NCBI RefSeq assembly: GCF_016427535.1
Contig: NZ_JAELXV010000002.1
Span: 124,001 to 188,000 of the forward strand
Source of the DNA: Hymenobacter sp. BT559
GTDB lineage: Bacteria > Bacteroidota > Bacteroidia > Cytophagales > Hymenobacteraceae
Direction of reading: 5' to 3'
DNA: 64,000 nucleotides
The notes under the pieces are model-generated. The model had not been told where the DNA came from. It saw only the letters and a program-made list of their open reading frames with translations, and ran no database searches. This document shows positions 17,730-25,773 of this stretch, piece after piece. The stretch's first letter is position 1. Each line of letters opens with the position of its first letter. The position numbers were made by a program, and so were the translations under genes.

Positions 17730-19124
17730 GTGACGCTCATAAAATCAATTTCCGGTATCCGGGGTACTATAGGCGGGCCGGCCGGGCAAGGCCTGACGCC
17801 GCTCGACGTAGTGAAGTATGCTGCGGCCTACGGCACTTGGGTAGCTAAGCAAGATACTGGCAGCAAGCTAATTGTGATTGGGCGTGATGCTCGATTGTCG
17901 GGCGAAATGGTGAGCCGGCTCGTAGCTGCTACGCTGCAAGGCTTGGGACTAGACGTGCTCGACCTAGGGCTTTCGACCACGCCTACGGTGGAGCTGGTAG
18001 TGCCCGCACGCCAAGCGGCGGGTGGCATCATCCTCACGGCCTCGCACAATCCCAAGCAGTGGAATGCGCTCAAGCTACTGAACGCGAAGGGCGAGTTTAT
18101 CTCGGACAGCGACGGGCAGCAGGTGCTAGCGTTGGCCGACAGCGAGGGCTTCGACTTTGCACCGGTAACGAAGCTAGGCAGCTACACCACCGACGACACG
18201 ACGCTGACGGCCCACATCGACGCCATCCTGGCGCTACCGCTGGTAGATGTGGATGCCATTCGGGCCAAGAATTTCCGAGTGGTGGTTGATGCCGTGAACT
18301 CGACGGGTGGCCTAGCGGTGCCGCAACTGCTGGCGGCCCTAGGGGTCGAAACGGTAGAGAAGCTGCACTGCGAGCCTACCGGCGACTTTGCCCACAACCC
18401 CGAGCCGCTGCCCGAAAACCTTCGTGATATTGCCAAGGTGCTCGAAAAAGGTGGCTTTGACCTCGGCATCGTGGTTGACCCCGACGTGGACCGCCTAGCG
18501 CTAGTGAGCGAAAACGGCGAGATGTTTGGTGAGGAGTACACGCTGGTGGCCGTGGCCGACTACGTGCTGAAGGAAAACGGCGGTGGCAACACCGTGAGCA
18601 ACCTCAGCAGCACCCGCGCTCTGCGCGACGTGACCGAAAAGCACGGCGGCACCTACACCGCCGCCGCCGTGGGCGAGGTGAATGTGGTAACCAAGATGAA
18701 GGAAACCAACGCCATCATCGGTGGTGAAGGCAACGGTGGCATCATCTTGCCCGAGCTGCACTACGGCCGCGACGCGCTGGTCGGCATTGCGCTGTTTTTG
18801 ACGCACCTAGCCAAGACTGGTCTCGCCATGAGCCGCTTGCGCAACTCGTACCCGAGCTACTTTATCTCTAAAAATAAAATTGAGCTCACGCCTGACATCG
18901 ACACCGACCAAGTGCTGGTGCAGATGCAGCAGCGCTACGCCAAACAGCCGGTAAACACGATTGATGGCGTGAAAATTGAGTTTGGTAAAGAATGGGTGCA
19001 CCTGCGCAAGTCAAACACCGAGCCCATTATCCGCATCTACGCCGAGTCGGATTCGAACGCGACGGCTGACCATTTGGCTCAGAAAATTATCGCTGATATC
19101 AAAGAAATTATTTCGTCTAAATAG
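17730..19124 (+). CDS. glmM: Phosphoglucosamine mutase
   Basis: A 464-residue phosphohexomutase, best matched to GlmM, which converts glucosamine-6-phosphate to glucosamine-1-phosphate for UDP-GlcNAc synthesis. The phosphoserine loop is TASHNPKQWNALK, the metal-binding loop DPDVDRLAL, the sugar-binding loop GGEGNGGII, and the phosphate-binding loop RKSNTEPIIRIYAE, all in the expected order. A phosphomannomutase/phosphoglucomutase role is the main alternative. The start is a GTG at 17730, since MTLIKSISGIRGTIGG is the conserved N-terminus and no ATG lies near it. A long inverted repeat follows the stop. Confidence 0.9.
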   Translation: MTLIKSISGIRGTIGGPAGQGLTPLDVVKYAAAYGTWVAKQDTGSKLIVIGRDARLSGEMVSRLVAATLQGLGLDVLDLGLSTTPTVELVVPARQAAGGIILTASHNPKQWNALKLLNAKGEFISDSDGQQVLALADSEGFDFAPVTKLGSYTTDDTTLTAHIDAILALPLVDVDAIRAKNFRVVVDAVNSTGGLAVPQLLAALGVETVEKLHCEPTGDFAHNPEPLPENLRDIAKVLEKGGFDLGIVVDPDVDRLALVSENGEMFGEEYTLVAVADYVLKENGGGNTVSNLSSTRALRDVTEKHGGTYTAAAVGEVNVVTKMKETNAIIGGEGNGGIILPELHYGRDALVGIALFLTHLAKTGLAMSRLRNSYPSYFISKNKIELTPDIDTDQVLVQMQQRYAKQPVNTIDGVKIEFGKEWVHLRKSNTEPIIRIYAESDSNATADHLAQKIIADIKEIISSK

Positions 19125-19125
19125 T

Positions 19126-19201
19126 GCTTAGTGCGTGGGGCTCAGTGCCTAGCTGCTCGGTGTCAAGCCAGTAGCTAGGTGCTGGGCCCCACGCACTAAG
19201 C
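19126..19201. repeat. Long inverted repeat between glmM and cysteine desulfurase
   Basis: Arms of 29 bases (19126-19154 and 19173-19201) pair at 26 positions, and the three mismatches would all be G-U pairs in + strand RNA. Left arm begins GCTTAGTGCGTGGGG. It starts 2 bases after the glmM stop and ends 10 bases before the next ATG, so it fills the whole gap. There is no T-run. It shares the words GTGCTTAG and TTAGTGC with the repeat at 32915-32985. Confidence 0.85.
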
Positions 19202-19211
19202 CTCAACAACC

Positions 19212-20354
19212 ATGTACGCTTACTTCGACAACGCCGCCACTACTCCCCTCGACCCCGCCGTGCTGGAAGCCATGCTACCCTACCTAGGGCAGCACTATGG
19301 CAACCCCAGCTCGCTGCACGGGCCGGGGCGACAGGTGCGGTCGGCTATCGAGCAAGCGCGCAAAACGGTGGCCCAACTTATCAACGCCGCCCCGAGCGAA
19401 ATTACCTTCACCTCGGGCGGCACGGAGGCTGATAACTACGCCATATTTGGCAGTGTGCGCACCCTTGGGCTGCGCCACGCCATCACCTCGCCCCTAGAGC
19501 ACCACGCGGTGCTGCACCCCTTGCAGGCGCTGGCCAAGAGCGGCGAAACAGAGCTGAGCTACCTGCGCCACGACGAGCACGGCCGCCTCGACCTAGGGCA
19601 CTTGGAGGAACTGCTGGCCACCAAGCCGCGCAGCTTTGTGAGCCTTATGCACGGCAACAATGAAATTGGTAACTTAAATGATATCAAGGTCATCGGTGAA
19701 ATTTGTGCGCGGTACGATGCCATCTTCCATACCGATACGGTGCAGACGATGGGGCACTACCCGCACGATGTGCAGCAACTTCAAAACCACTTTCTAGTAG
19801 GCTCGGCGCACAAGTTTCACGGCCCCAAGGGTGTCGGGTTTCTGTACCGGCGCGGCGGGGTGGAGGTGGCGTCGCTCATCCACGGTGGCTCGCAGGAGCG
19901 AAATATTCGGTCGGGCACCGAGAATGTGTACGGCATTGTAGGTCTAGCCACGGCTCTGGAAATAGCCTGCCGCGATATGGCTGCCCACCGGCAGCATGTG
20001 CAGGGCTTGAAAAACCGCTTTATCGAGCAATTACAAGTCGGCATCGATGGGGTGCAATTCAATGGCCTTTCAGCCGAAGCCGACCAGAGCCTATACACAG
20101 TGCTGAGCGTGAGCTTGCCGCCGTCGGCTATCAGCGAAATGCTGTTGTTTAGTCTCGATATCAGCAAAGTAGCAGCCTCGGGCGGCTCGGCCTGCACCAG
20201 TGGGGCCCAGCTTGGCTCGCACGTGCTAGAGGCCCTGGGGGCAGACCCAAACCGGCCCACCGTGCGCCTATCGATGAGCAAGCTAAACACCGAAGCCGAA
20301 GTAGACTACGCCGTGGCGCAACTCGTGAAGCTCTACCAGCCGGTGCTGAAATAA
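19212..20354 (+). CDS. Cysteine desulfurase (NifS/IscS-like)
   Basis: A 380-residue PLP-dependent enzyme that takes sulfur from cysteine for Fe-S clusters and thio-modifications. The N-terminus YFDNAATTPLDPAVLEAM is typical. The PLP lysine is in GSAHKFHGPKGVGFLYRR, the conserved His in SPLEHHAVL, and the sulfur-carrying Cys in GGSACTSGAQLGSHVLEALG, a short loop of the group I (NifS/IscS) type. No iscU, iscA or suf genes are adjacent. A long hairpin lies just before the start codon and could influence translation. Confidence 0.93.
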   Translation: MYAYFDNAATTPLDPAVLEAMLPYLGQHYGNPSSLHGPGRQVRSAIEQARKTVAQLINAAPSEITFTSGGTEADNYAIFGSVRTLGLRHAITSPLEHHAVLHPLQALAKSGETELSYLRHDEHGRLDLGHLEELLATKPRSFVSLMHGNNEIGNLNDIKVIGEICARYDAIFHTDTVQTMGHYPHDVQQLQNHFLVGSAHKFHGPKGVGFLYRRGGVEVASLIHGGSQERNIRSGTENVYGIVGLATALEIACRDMAAHRQHVQGLKNRFIEQLQVGIDGVQFNGLSAEADQSLYTVLSVSLPPSAISEMLLFSLDISKVAASGGSACTSGAQLGSHVLEALGADPNRPTVRLSMSKLNTEAEVDYAVAQLVKLYQPVLK

Positions 20355-20437
20355 GGTGAGGCCCTAGGTGAGCCGGGGAGCCGGAAACCGCATTGCGCGC
20401 TAGTATTGCGGTACCTAACCCTTAGTTCGTGCCCGCC

Positions 20438-21103
20438 ATGCCCGATTCTGACAACCTCGGCCACAAAATCCTGAGCTTTTTCATCAAAGAAGAAAGCCTG
20501 TCGGGCAAGCCGGCTCCGGCCAGCCCGGCGCCCGCGGGCAGCAGTATGGCCCCGGCCAGCGCGGCCCCAGCGCCCACCGGCACCGTCGATGCCAAGTTCG
20601 CGGAGCACTTCGCGGGCGTGCTGGCCAAAAACAACCTGCCGGGCCCCGACTACTTCGAGTTCAGAGAAACGCTGCGTAGCCTAGCCAGCCTCGGGCTGAG
20701 CGAAGACCAACAGTATCAGGCTGCCTGGGCCAGCTTTAAGGCCCTAGGTGGTGCGCCCGACGTAGCCCGCCTCACAAGCACGGCCAACCAGTATCTCGCT
20801 ATCTTGGGCAAAGACCGGGAAGCCTTTGGCCAGAGCGTGGAGACGGCTATTGCCGAGCGCGTGGGCGGCTTGCAGCGTGAGCAACAGCAGCTACAGGCCG
20901 ATTCGGAAGCCTTGAACCGGCAATTGGCCGAGATACAGCAGAAGCTGGCGGCCAACGCGACGCGGCTAGCAGCCATTGGGGGCGAAGTGGCCGAGCAAAG
21001 CGGCCGCCTCAACCAGAACCGCCAGAACTACGAAGCGACCTACGGCCACTTCACCAGCCAGATTCGCGCTGACCTTGCCAAGATTGCCCAGTATTTGAAA
21101 TAG
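20438..21103 (+). CDS. Unrecognised soluble coiled-coil protein (first of three-gene cassette)
   Basis: A 221-residue protein of no family I know. It starts at the ATG at 20438; a GTG three codons earlier is possible. Residues 1-15 (MPDSDNLGHKILSFF) look like a short amphipathic helix, and an Ala/Pro/Ser linker follows (about 17-47). A small helical domain comes next (about 50-130; AEHFAGVLAKNNLPGPDYFE, LGLSEDQQYQAAW). A long heptad-rich coiled coil fills about 135-221 (QREQQQLQADSEALNRQLAE). No signal peptide or membrane helix. It precedes two other unrecognised genes on the same strand, the first also coiled-coil, so they may form one assembly. Confidence 0.7.
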   Translation: MPDSDNLGHKILSFFIKEESLSGKPAPASPAPAGSSMAPASAAPAPTGTVDAKFAEHFAGVLAKNNLPGPDYFEFRETLRSLASLGLSEDQQYQAAWASFKALGGAPDVARLTSTANQYLAILGKDREAFGQSVETAIAERVGGLQREQQQLQADSEALNRQLAEIQQKLAANATRLAAIGGEVAEQSGRLNQNRQNYEATYGHFTSQIRADLAKIAQYLK

Positions 21104-21168
21104 GCAGTATAGCTTTATCGCGGCAAGTGTAATGCCTCCTGTAGGGGTAGCGATGTAGTAGCTAGCTG

Positions 21169-21246
21169 TCCTTGCGAGCGCAGCGAAGCAGGATAAGTTT
21201 ACCTAGGTGCCGCTTGAGTGAAACTGCGTCGCTATGCGCGCATGGA
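21169..21246. repeat. Degenerate inverted repeat of the TGCGAGCGCAGCGAAGCA type
   Basis: Arms at 21169-21191 and 21224-21246 match at 18 of 23 positions. The left arm includes TTGCGAGCGCAGCGAAGCAG, close to the element at 27097 (GAGCGCAGCGAAG). It looks like a decayed copy of the intergenic palindrome family seen across the window. Confidence 0.6.
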
Positions 21247-21302
21247 CCGCCGGCTTTACGATTTCAGCGAGATATTCTAATCGCCTTCCTAACTCCTTCC
21301 TC

Positions 21303-22337
21303 ATGGCTACTCCTGATTTTTCGCAACTGGGCGGCACTGCCGACGCTGAAAAACGCTCGTTTTGGTCGCGGCCCGAAGGCATCTTGGGGCTGGTGGTGCT
21401 GGCTGGCCTAGCCGGCACCGGGCTCTTCTACTTCAATGAGATTGTCAAATTTCTGATTGAAGTAGCCAGCAATACTCTGCACCTAGCCTTTTTGCTGGGG
21501 GCGCTAGGCGTACTGGTGTTCTTGGTCACGAGCCGCGACATTCGCACGGGGCTCTTCTTTTTGTTCAAAACCCTGATGCGCAAGCTCACGGGCATTGTCA
21601 TTCAACTCGACCCGATTGCAATTCTTAAAATCTACATCAGCGACCTTAAAAATAAGCGCCAGAAAATGCAGGGCCAGATAGACACCTTGGCCGGCCAACT
21701 AGTGAAGCTGAATAAGAAAATAGCCGATAATAACGTCGAAATTAAGCAAAAATTTGCCGAAGCTAATAAGGCAAGCACCATGCTCGACCGGCCGGGTATG
21801 AAAGAAACCGCCTCGCTAGCCACTATTGAAGGGGCAGGCTTGCAAGAGATGAACGAGAAGCTGCTGCCGCTGCAGCGCAACATCAAGACGGTGCTGGCCT
21901 TCATGGAAAAGGTCAACCAGAGTGCCGACTACATCATCAAAGAAACCGAGATAAAAGTGCGCTTGAAAGAAGCCGAATATAAGATTGTAAAGGAAAGCTC
22001 CAGCGCCCTGCGCACGGCAGTGAGCATCTTCAAGGGCGACCCCGACAAGAAGTTTTATTTCGACGAGTCGATGGAGTACATCCAAGACGACATGAGCCAG
22101 AAGCTGGGCGAAATGAAACGCGCCATGGACTTGTCGATGGACTTCATCAACTCGGTAGACGTGCAAAACGGCATCTTGTCCGACAAGGGCGAAGCCATGC
22201 TGGCAGCCTACAACAAGGGCGAGTTTAAGCTGGTGCAGCTCGAAGGGCGCCCCGACAGCCTAGCGCCCGCCCCGCGCCCCGGCGGCTACGACCCCGCGCC
22301 GGCCAAAGACGCCGGCTACCGTAGCCTACTAGAATAG
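21303..22337 (+). CDS. Membrane-anchored PspA-like coiled-coil protein (second of cassette)
   Basis: A 344-residue protein from the ATG at 21303; 23 upstream codons in frame look non-coding and overlap the degenerate repeat. Two membrane helices lie at about 26-44 and 60-76. The rest is a long helical, charged region. Residues 103-160 (DPIAILKIYISDLKNKRQKM, then QGQIDTLAGQLVKLNKKIAD) recall the first helices of PspA/Vipp1, ESCRT-III-like membrane-remodelling proteins, but this is resemblance by eye. A Pro/Gly tail ends the protein. The next gene starts 54 bases on. I infer a cytoplasmic coiled-coil tethered to the inner membrane. Confidence 0.7.
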   Translation: MATPDFSQLGGTADAEKRSFWSRPEGILGLVVLAGLAGTGLFYFNEIVKFLIEVASNTLHLAFLLGALGVLVFLVTSRDIRTGLFFLFKTLMRKLTGIVIQLDPIAILKIYISDLKNKRQKMQGQIDTLAGQLVKLNKKIADNNVEIKQKFAEANKASTMLDRPGMKETASLATIEGAGLQEMNEKLLPLQRNIKTVLAFMEKVNQSADYIIKETEIKVRLKEAEYKIVKESSSALRTAVSIFKGDPDKKFYFDESMEYIQDDMSQKLGEMKRAMDLSMDFINSVDVQNGILSDKGEAMLAAYNKGEFKLVQLEGRPDSLAPAPRPGGYDPAPAKDAGYRSLLE

Positions 22338-22391
22338 CAGCGCTACTACACACCTTACTACTACCTGATACCTTCTACCTACCCTAGACTC

Positions 22392-23411
22392 ATGCAAAAC
22401 CTCACCGTCGCTGGCCGCCTCCTGATTACGGCCATCGTGCTGCTTGGTATTTACTTCGGCATCCGCTACTTCGTGGGCGACCGAGTGCCGGCGCCCGCTA
22501 CGGCTACCACCACCGCCGCCCCATCTGGCACGAGCAGCGCCGCCAGTGGTGAAGCCACGGCGCCTGCCAGCAGCACGTCTGCTGCGGTCAACACTAGCGA
22601 GCGAGTGCCTTTCACCTACACGGCGCCCGAGCCCACGAATGGGCGGCTGCGCGGTGTAGTAGAGCTGGGGGCCAGCGGCTTCAATTCCTTCGTGGTGCGC
22701 ACCGATGCCCAGCACAACTGGAAGCTCGAAAAAGCAGAGTTTGGCAATAGCTTGGTGCTGGAAAACATGGCCACCGACGATGACGTGCGCGCGGGCCTGA
22801 AATCGTACATCGGCAAAATGCTCGACAACGGAGTGGCCGGCCGCGACATTCACTTCGTGGTAAGCTCGGGCGCGCTGAAAGCGCCGGGCACGCAGAAGAT
22901 TATCAAGCAATTGGCTAGGCTTAAGTACGTGGTGAACACCGTGACGCCCGAGAAAGAAGGCGTCCTAGGTCTGCGTTCAGTGTTGCCCCCGTCCTATGCC
23001 AACAAAGCCTTCGTAGTGGACATCGGCTCGGGCAACACCAAAATTTCGTGGCTGGCCGATGGCGCTCCCAAATCAGTAGAAACCTACGGCGCCAAGTACT
23101 TCGGGCAGAACATCGACGATGCCACCGTGGCGGCCGATGTAAAGGCTAAGGCCGACCAAGTGCCCGCCGGCCTGCGCCAAACGTGCTTCATCATTGGCGG
23201 CGTGCCGTTTGAGATGGCCAAGAAAGTGCGCCAGGGCAAGGAGCGCTACACCGTGCTCGACGCCGCCAGCGCCTACCAGCTCGACAATGCCAAGGGCAAA
23301 GCGGGCCTGAATATCTACCGCTCGGTGGCCGAAGCTACTGGCTGCAAGCAGTTTGTATTCGATTGGGACGCCAACTTTACCATTGGCTACCTGCTCACGC
23401 TGCCGCAATAA
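22392..23411 (+). CDS. Membrane-anchored protein with ASKHA-like nucleotide-binding motifs (third of cassette)
   Basis: A 339-residue protein I do not recognise as a named family. One membrane helix (8-27) is followed by an Ala/Thr/Ser/Pro linker (31-70). The globular part has two glycine-rich loops in the order seen in the actin/Hsp70/Ppx fold: GVVELGASGFNSFVV (88-102), like phosphate loop 1, and AFVVDIGSGNTKISWL (206-221), like phosphate loop 2. TCFIIGGVPFEMAKK (264-278) could be the adenosine motif. Ppx/GppA phosphatases and FtsA-like ATPases share this pattern. The topology is uncertain: the linker looks periplasmic, yet ATP binding would need the cytoplasm. Confidence 0.68.
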   Translation: MQNLTVAGRLLITAIVLLGIYFGIRYFVGDRVPAPATATTTAAPSGTSSAASGEATAPASSTSAAVNTSERVPFTYTAPEPTNGRLRGVVELGASGFNSFVVRTDAQHNWKLEKAEFGNSLVLENMATDDDVRAGLKSYIGKMLDNGVAGRDIHFVVSSGALKAPGTQKIIKQLARLKYVVNTVTPEKEGVLGLRSVLPPSYANKAFVVDIGSGNTKISWLADGAPKSVETYGAKYFGQNIDDATVAADVKAKADQVPAGLRQTCFIIGGVPFEMAKKVRQGKERYTVLDAASAYQLDNAKGKAGLNIYRSVAEATGCKQFVFDWDANFTIGYLLTLPQ

Positions 23412-23525
23412 TTGCACCTTAGCAAAGACCTAGGAAAATAGCAGTAGGCAGTGCCTAACGGGAGGCTTATATTTCCCCGTTTTTTGGCTTCGTCTTGCTA
23501 AAGCGAGCCATTTCTGCTTGCTGCT

Positions 23526-24563
23526 ATGCCCGCTACACCCCCGCCAACCGCTCCGCGTCCGCCTTCCAGGCCGGCCGTTATTGCGCGCTGGCTACGACGG
23601 CATTTTGGCTTTTCGCGGGTCGAAACGCGGGGCTTCGTAGTGCTGCTACTGCTGATGTTAGCGGTCGCAGTTTTGCCCGTGTTGCTACGCCCCGCTGACC
23701 CAGTTTACCTGCCCGCCGCCGACCAGCAGCAGCTAGATAATTGGGCGGCCGACTTATCGAAGCGCCTAGCTGTCTCCGATTCGGTGGAGCGGCAGCGCTA
23801 CGCTGGGCGGCGCAGCTACAGCGCCGATGGGGCCAGCCGCTATCCGGCCGTGGCGCAAGCCAAGCTGGCGCCCTTTGACCCTAATGCCCTCACGGCCTTA
23901 GACTGGGAGGCGCGGGGCGTGCCGCACTTCGTGGCCGGGCGCATCGTTAACTACGGCCAAAAAGCGGGCGGCTTTCGCGCCAAAGTGCAGGTGCAGCGCA
24001 TCTACGGACTGCCCGACTCGGTGTACCAGCGGCTGGCGCCGTTTATGCAATTGCCCGATGAGCTGCCCGGCCGGTCCGACTACGCGGCTCGTGGTGGCAA
24101 CGCGCCTTTCGCCAGTGCAGCGCCCAGCCGCTTCCCGCGCAAGCCTGCGCACTTGCAGCCCTTCGACCTCAACTTAGCCGATACGACGCAGCTCCAGCAA
24201 ATCAAAGGCATCGGCCGCGGGCGGGCCAAGTGGATAGTAATCCGCCGCAATGAGCTGGGCGGCTACGTAAATGAAGCGCAGCTAGCCGACGTGTTTGTGC
24301 TGCGCGACGCGCCTGACCTTGTGGACAGCCTGCGCAAGTACACCTTCGTAGCGCCCGGCTTCGTGCCTCAGACGGTAAATATCAACTCTAGTACCTTCGA
24401 TGAGCTGTGGCCGCACCCCTACGTGGGCAAGCCGCTGGCCCGCCTCATCGTGGCCTTCCGCAAGCAGCACGGGCCCTACAAAACGCCCGAAGACCTGCGG
24501 CAAATTAAGATTTTAAAAGAGGAAAACTTTGCCAAGCTGCGGCCTTACGTGCGCTGCGAGTAA
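23526..24563 (+). CDS. Helix-hairpin-helix (ComEA-like) membrane-anchored protein
   Basis: A 345-residue protein with one membrane helix near residues 37-55 (GFVVLLLLMLAVAVLPVLL) after a Pro-rich N-terminus. Three helix-hairpin-helix units follow: around 118-165 (LTALDWEARGVPHFVAGRIV), 222-265 (LQQIKGIGRGRAKWIVIRRN) and 285-340 (VNINSSTFDELWPHPYVGKP). Such units bind DNA without sequence preference. ComEA uses them in DNA uptake, and Bacteroidetes carry many multi-HhH proteins of this type with unproven roles. It ends only 3 bases from the convergent esterase gene, with no terminator between. Confidence 0.83.
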   Translation: MPATPPPTAPRPPSRPAVIARWLRRHFGFSRVETRGFVVLLLLMLAVAVLPVLLRPADPVYLPAADQQQLDNWAADLSKRLAVSDSVERQRYAGRRSYSADGASRYPAVAQAKLAPFDPNALTALDWEARGVPHFVAGRIVNYGQKAGGFRAKVQVQRIYGLPDSVYQRLAPFMQLPDELPGRSDYAARGGNAPFASAAPSRFPRKPAHLQPFDLNLADTTQLQQIKGIGRGRAKWIVIRRNELGGYVNEAQLADVFVLRDAPDLVDSLRKYTFVAPGFVPQTVNINSSTFDELWPHPYVGKPLARLIVAFRKQHGPYKTPEDLRQIKILKEENFAKLRPYVRCE

Positions 24564-24566
24564 GGC

Positions 24567-25613
24567 CTAGGGGGCAAAATCGAGGTGCTTATTAAAGAAA
24601 GGCAGCACGTGCTGATACACCCGCCCGGTGCGGCCCATGATGCGGCTGCCGTGCGTGCCCTCATACTCCTCGGCTGTGTGTGGGATGCTGAAGGCGCTGA
24701 GCCACTGGTCAAAGGTGCGGCAAGTGGGCGGAATGTGTAGTACCTCGTCTTGCGCTCCCCAGTCGAAAGCTAGGCCGCGCAGCTGCCGCAGGCTGGCCAA
24801 GTGTGTGGGCAGCAAGTAGGTGGGCGTGGCCGCTACCCAGCGGGCCAGCGCGGCGTCGCGCCGAGTCAGGCTATCGGCCGTTAGCGAGCCGGGCAGGTCG
24901 GCGCCGAAGGGCTGGGCCTTGGGGTTAGGGGAATAGGCGCGGGATACGGCCACTGTTGAGAGCGCCCGGCGGTCTATCTGCGCTAGGCTGGTGGCTCGAA
25001 GCGCGCTGGGCAGGCCGGGGCCGGGCAGGTAGCTGGGGTGCGGCCCCACCAAGGCCGGGCTTAAGGCGTAGGCAGCGGCCCAGGTGCCGGGGTAGTTTAA
25101 GGCCAGCCGCAGGGTGCCGCCCCCGCCCATAGAGTGGCCGGCTAGGCCGCGACTGCCGGGCCGTGCCAGGGTACGGTAGTTCTTGTCGATGAACTGCACC
25201 AGCTCGCGGGCGGTGAAGTCGGCCCATGGACCATTGGTGGCCGAATTAGCGTACCAACTGCCGCCGTAGCGCGTTTGCTCGTTGGGAACTACCATGATGA
25301 AGGGCCGAATTTGCCCGTCGGCAATGGCTTGGTCGAGCAGCACCTTCATACCATCTTGGTTGAAAATCAGGCTGTCGTTCCAGGTAAAGCCGTGCAGAAA
25401 ATACACCACCGGGTAGCGTTGCCGTGGGTTAGCGTCGTAGCCCGCGGGCAAGTACACGCTCAAGCGGCGGCGAGGGTTTTCGCCGCCTAGGTTGCCGCGC
25501 AGTAGCTTCGAGTTGAGGTACGTAACGGCGACACGCCCGGCGGGTGGGGCAGGGGTCTGGGCCGCTAGCCGAAAGGCTGTTAGGAAGAACAGGAGAACGG
25601 CAAGGCCTCTCAT
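24567..25613 (-). CDS. Secreted alpha/beta-hydrolase esterase
   Basis: A 348-residue exported esterase of the putative-esterase (esterase D / CE1-like) group. Signal peptide MRGLAVLLFFLTAFRLAAQT. Catalytic serine in GLAGHSMGGGGTLRLAL, likely acid in DWGAQDEVLHI, likely base in EYEGTHGSRIM. The Gly-rich YFLHGFTWNDSL supplies the oxyanion region. As the last gene of the PUL it may remove acyl or feruloyl decorations from the glycan. A long palindrome lies between it and the GH5 gene, which may lower its expression relative to the upstream genes. Confidence 0.87.
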   Translation of the reverse strand: MRGLAVLLFFLTAFRLAAQTPAPPAGRVAVTYLNSKLLRGNLGGENPRRRLSVYLPAGYDANPRQRYPVVYFLHGFTWNDSLIFNQDGMKVLLDQAIADGQIRPFIMVVPNEQTRYGGSWYANSATNGPWADFTARELVQFIDKNYRTLARPGSRGLAGHSMGGGGTLRLALNYPGTWAAAYALSPALVGPHPSYLPGPGLPSALRATSLAQIDRRALSTVAVSRAYSPNPKAQPFGADLPGSLTADSLTRRDAALARWVAATPTYLLPTHLASLRQLRGLAFDWGAQDEVLHIPPTCRTFDQWLSAFSIPHTAEEYEGTHGSRIMGRTGRVYQHVLPFFNKHLDFAP

Positions 25614-25660
25614 GAGAATGGCTATTGACTGTAAACTATCTATTTAATAACAGATGACTA

Positions 25661-25737
25661 TCATGCTGAGCCTGCCGAAGCATTTCTGCCGCTTCCTCCA
25701 ACGGTGCGGCAGAGATGCTTCGGCAGGCTCAGCATGA
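25661..25737. repeat. Long inverted repeat, TCATGCTGAGCCTGCCGAAG family
   Basis: Arms of 32 bases (25661-25692 and 25706-25737) differ at one position, which is a G-U pair in one RNA strand; the loop is 13 bases. It lies between the GH5 and esterase genes. A T6 run follows on the + strand only. Confidence 0.9.
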
Positions 25738-25773
25738 CAATCGTTTTTTGCTTTAGCTCGCCAAGAAGGAGGC

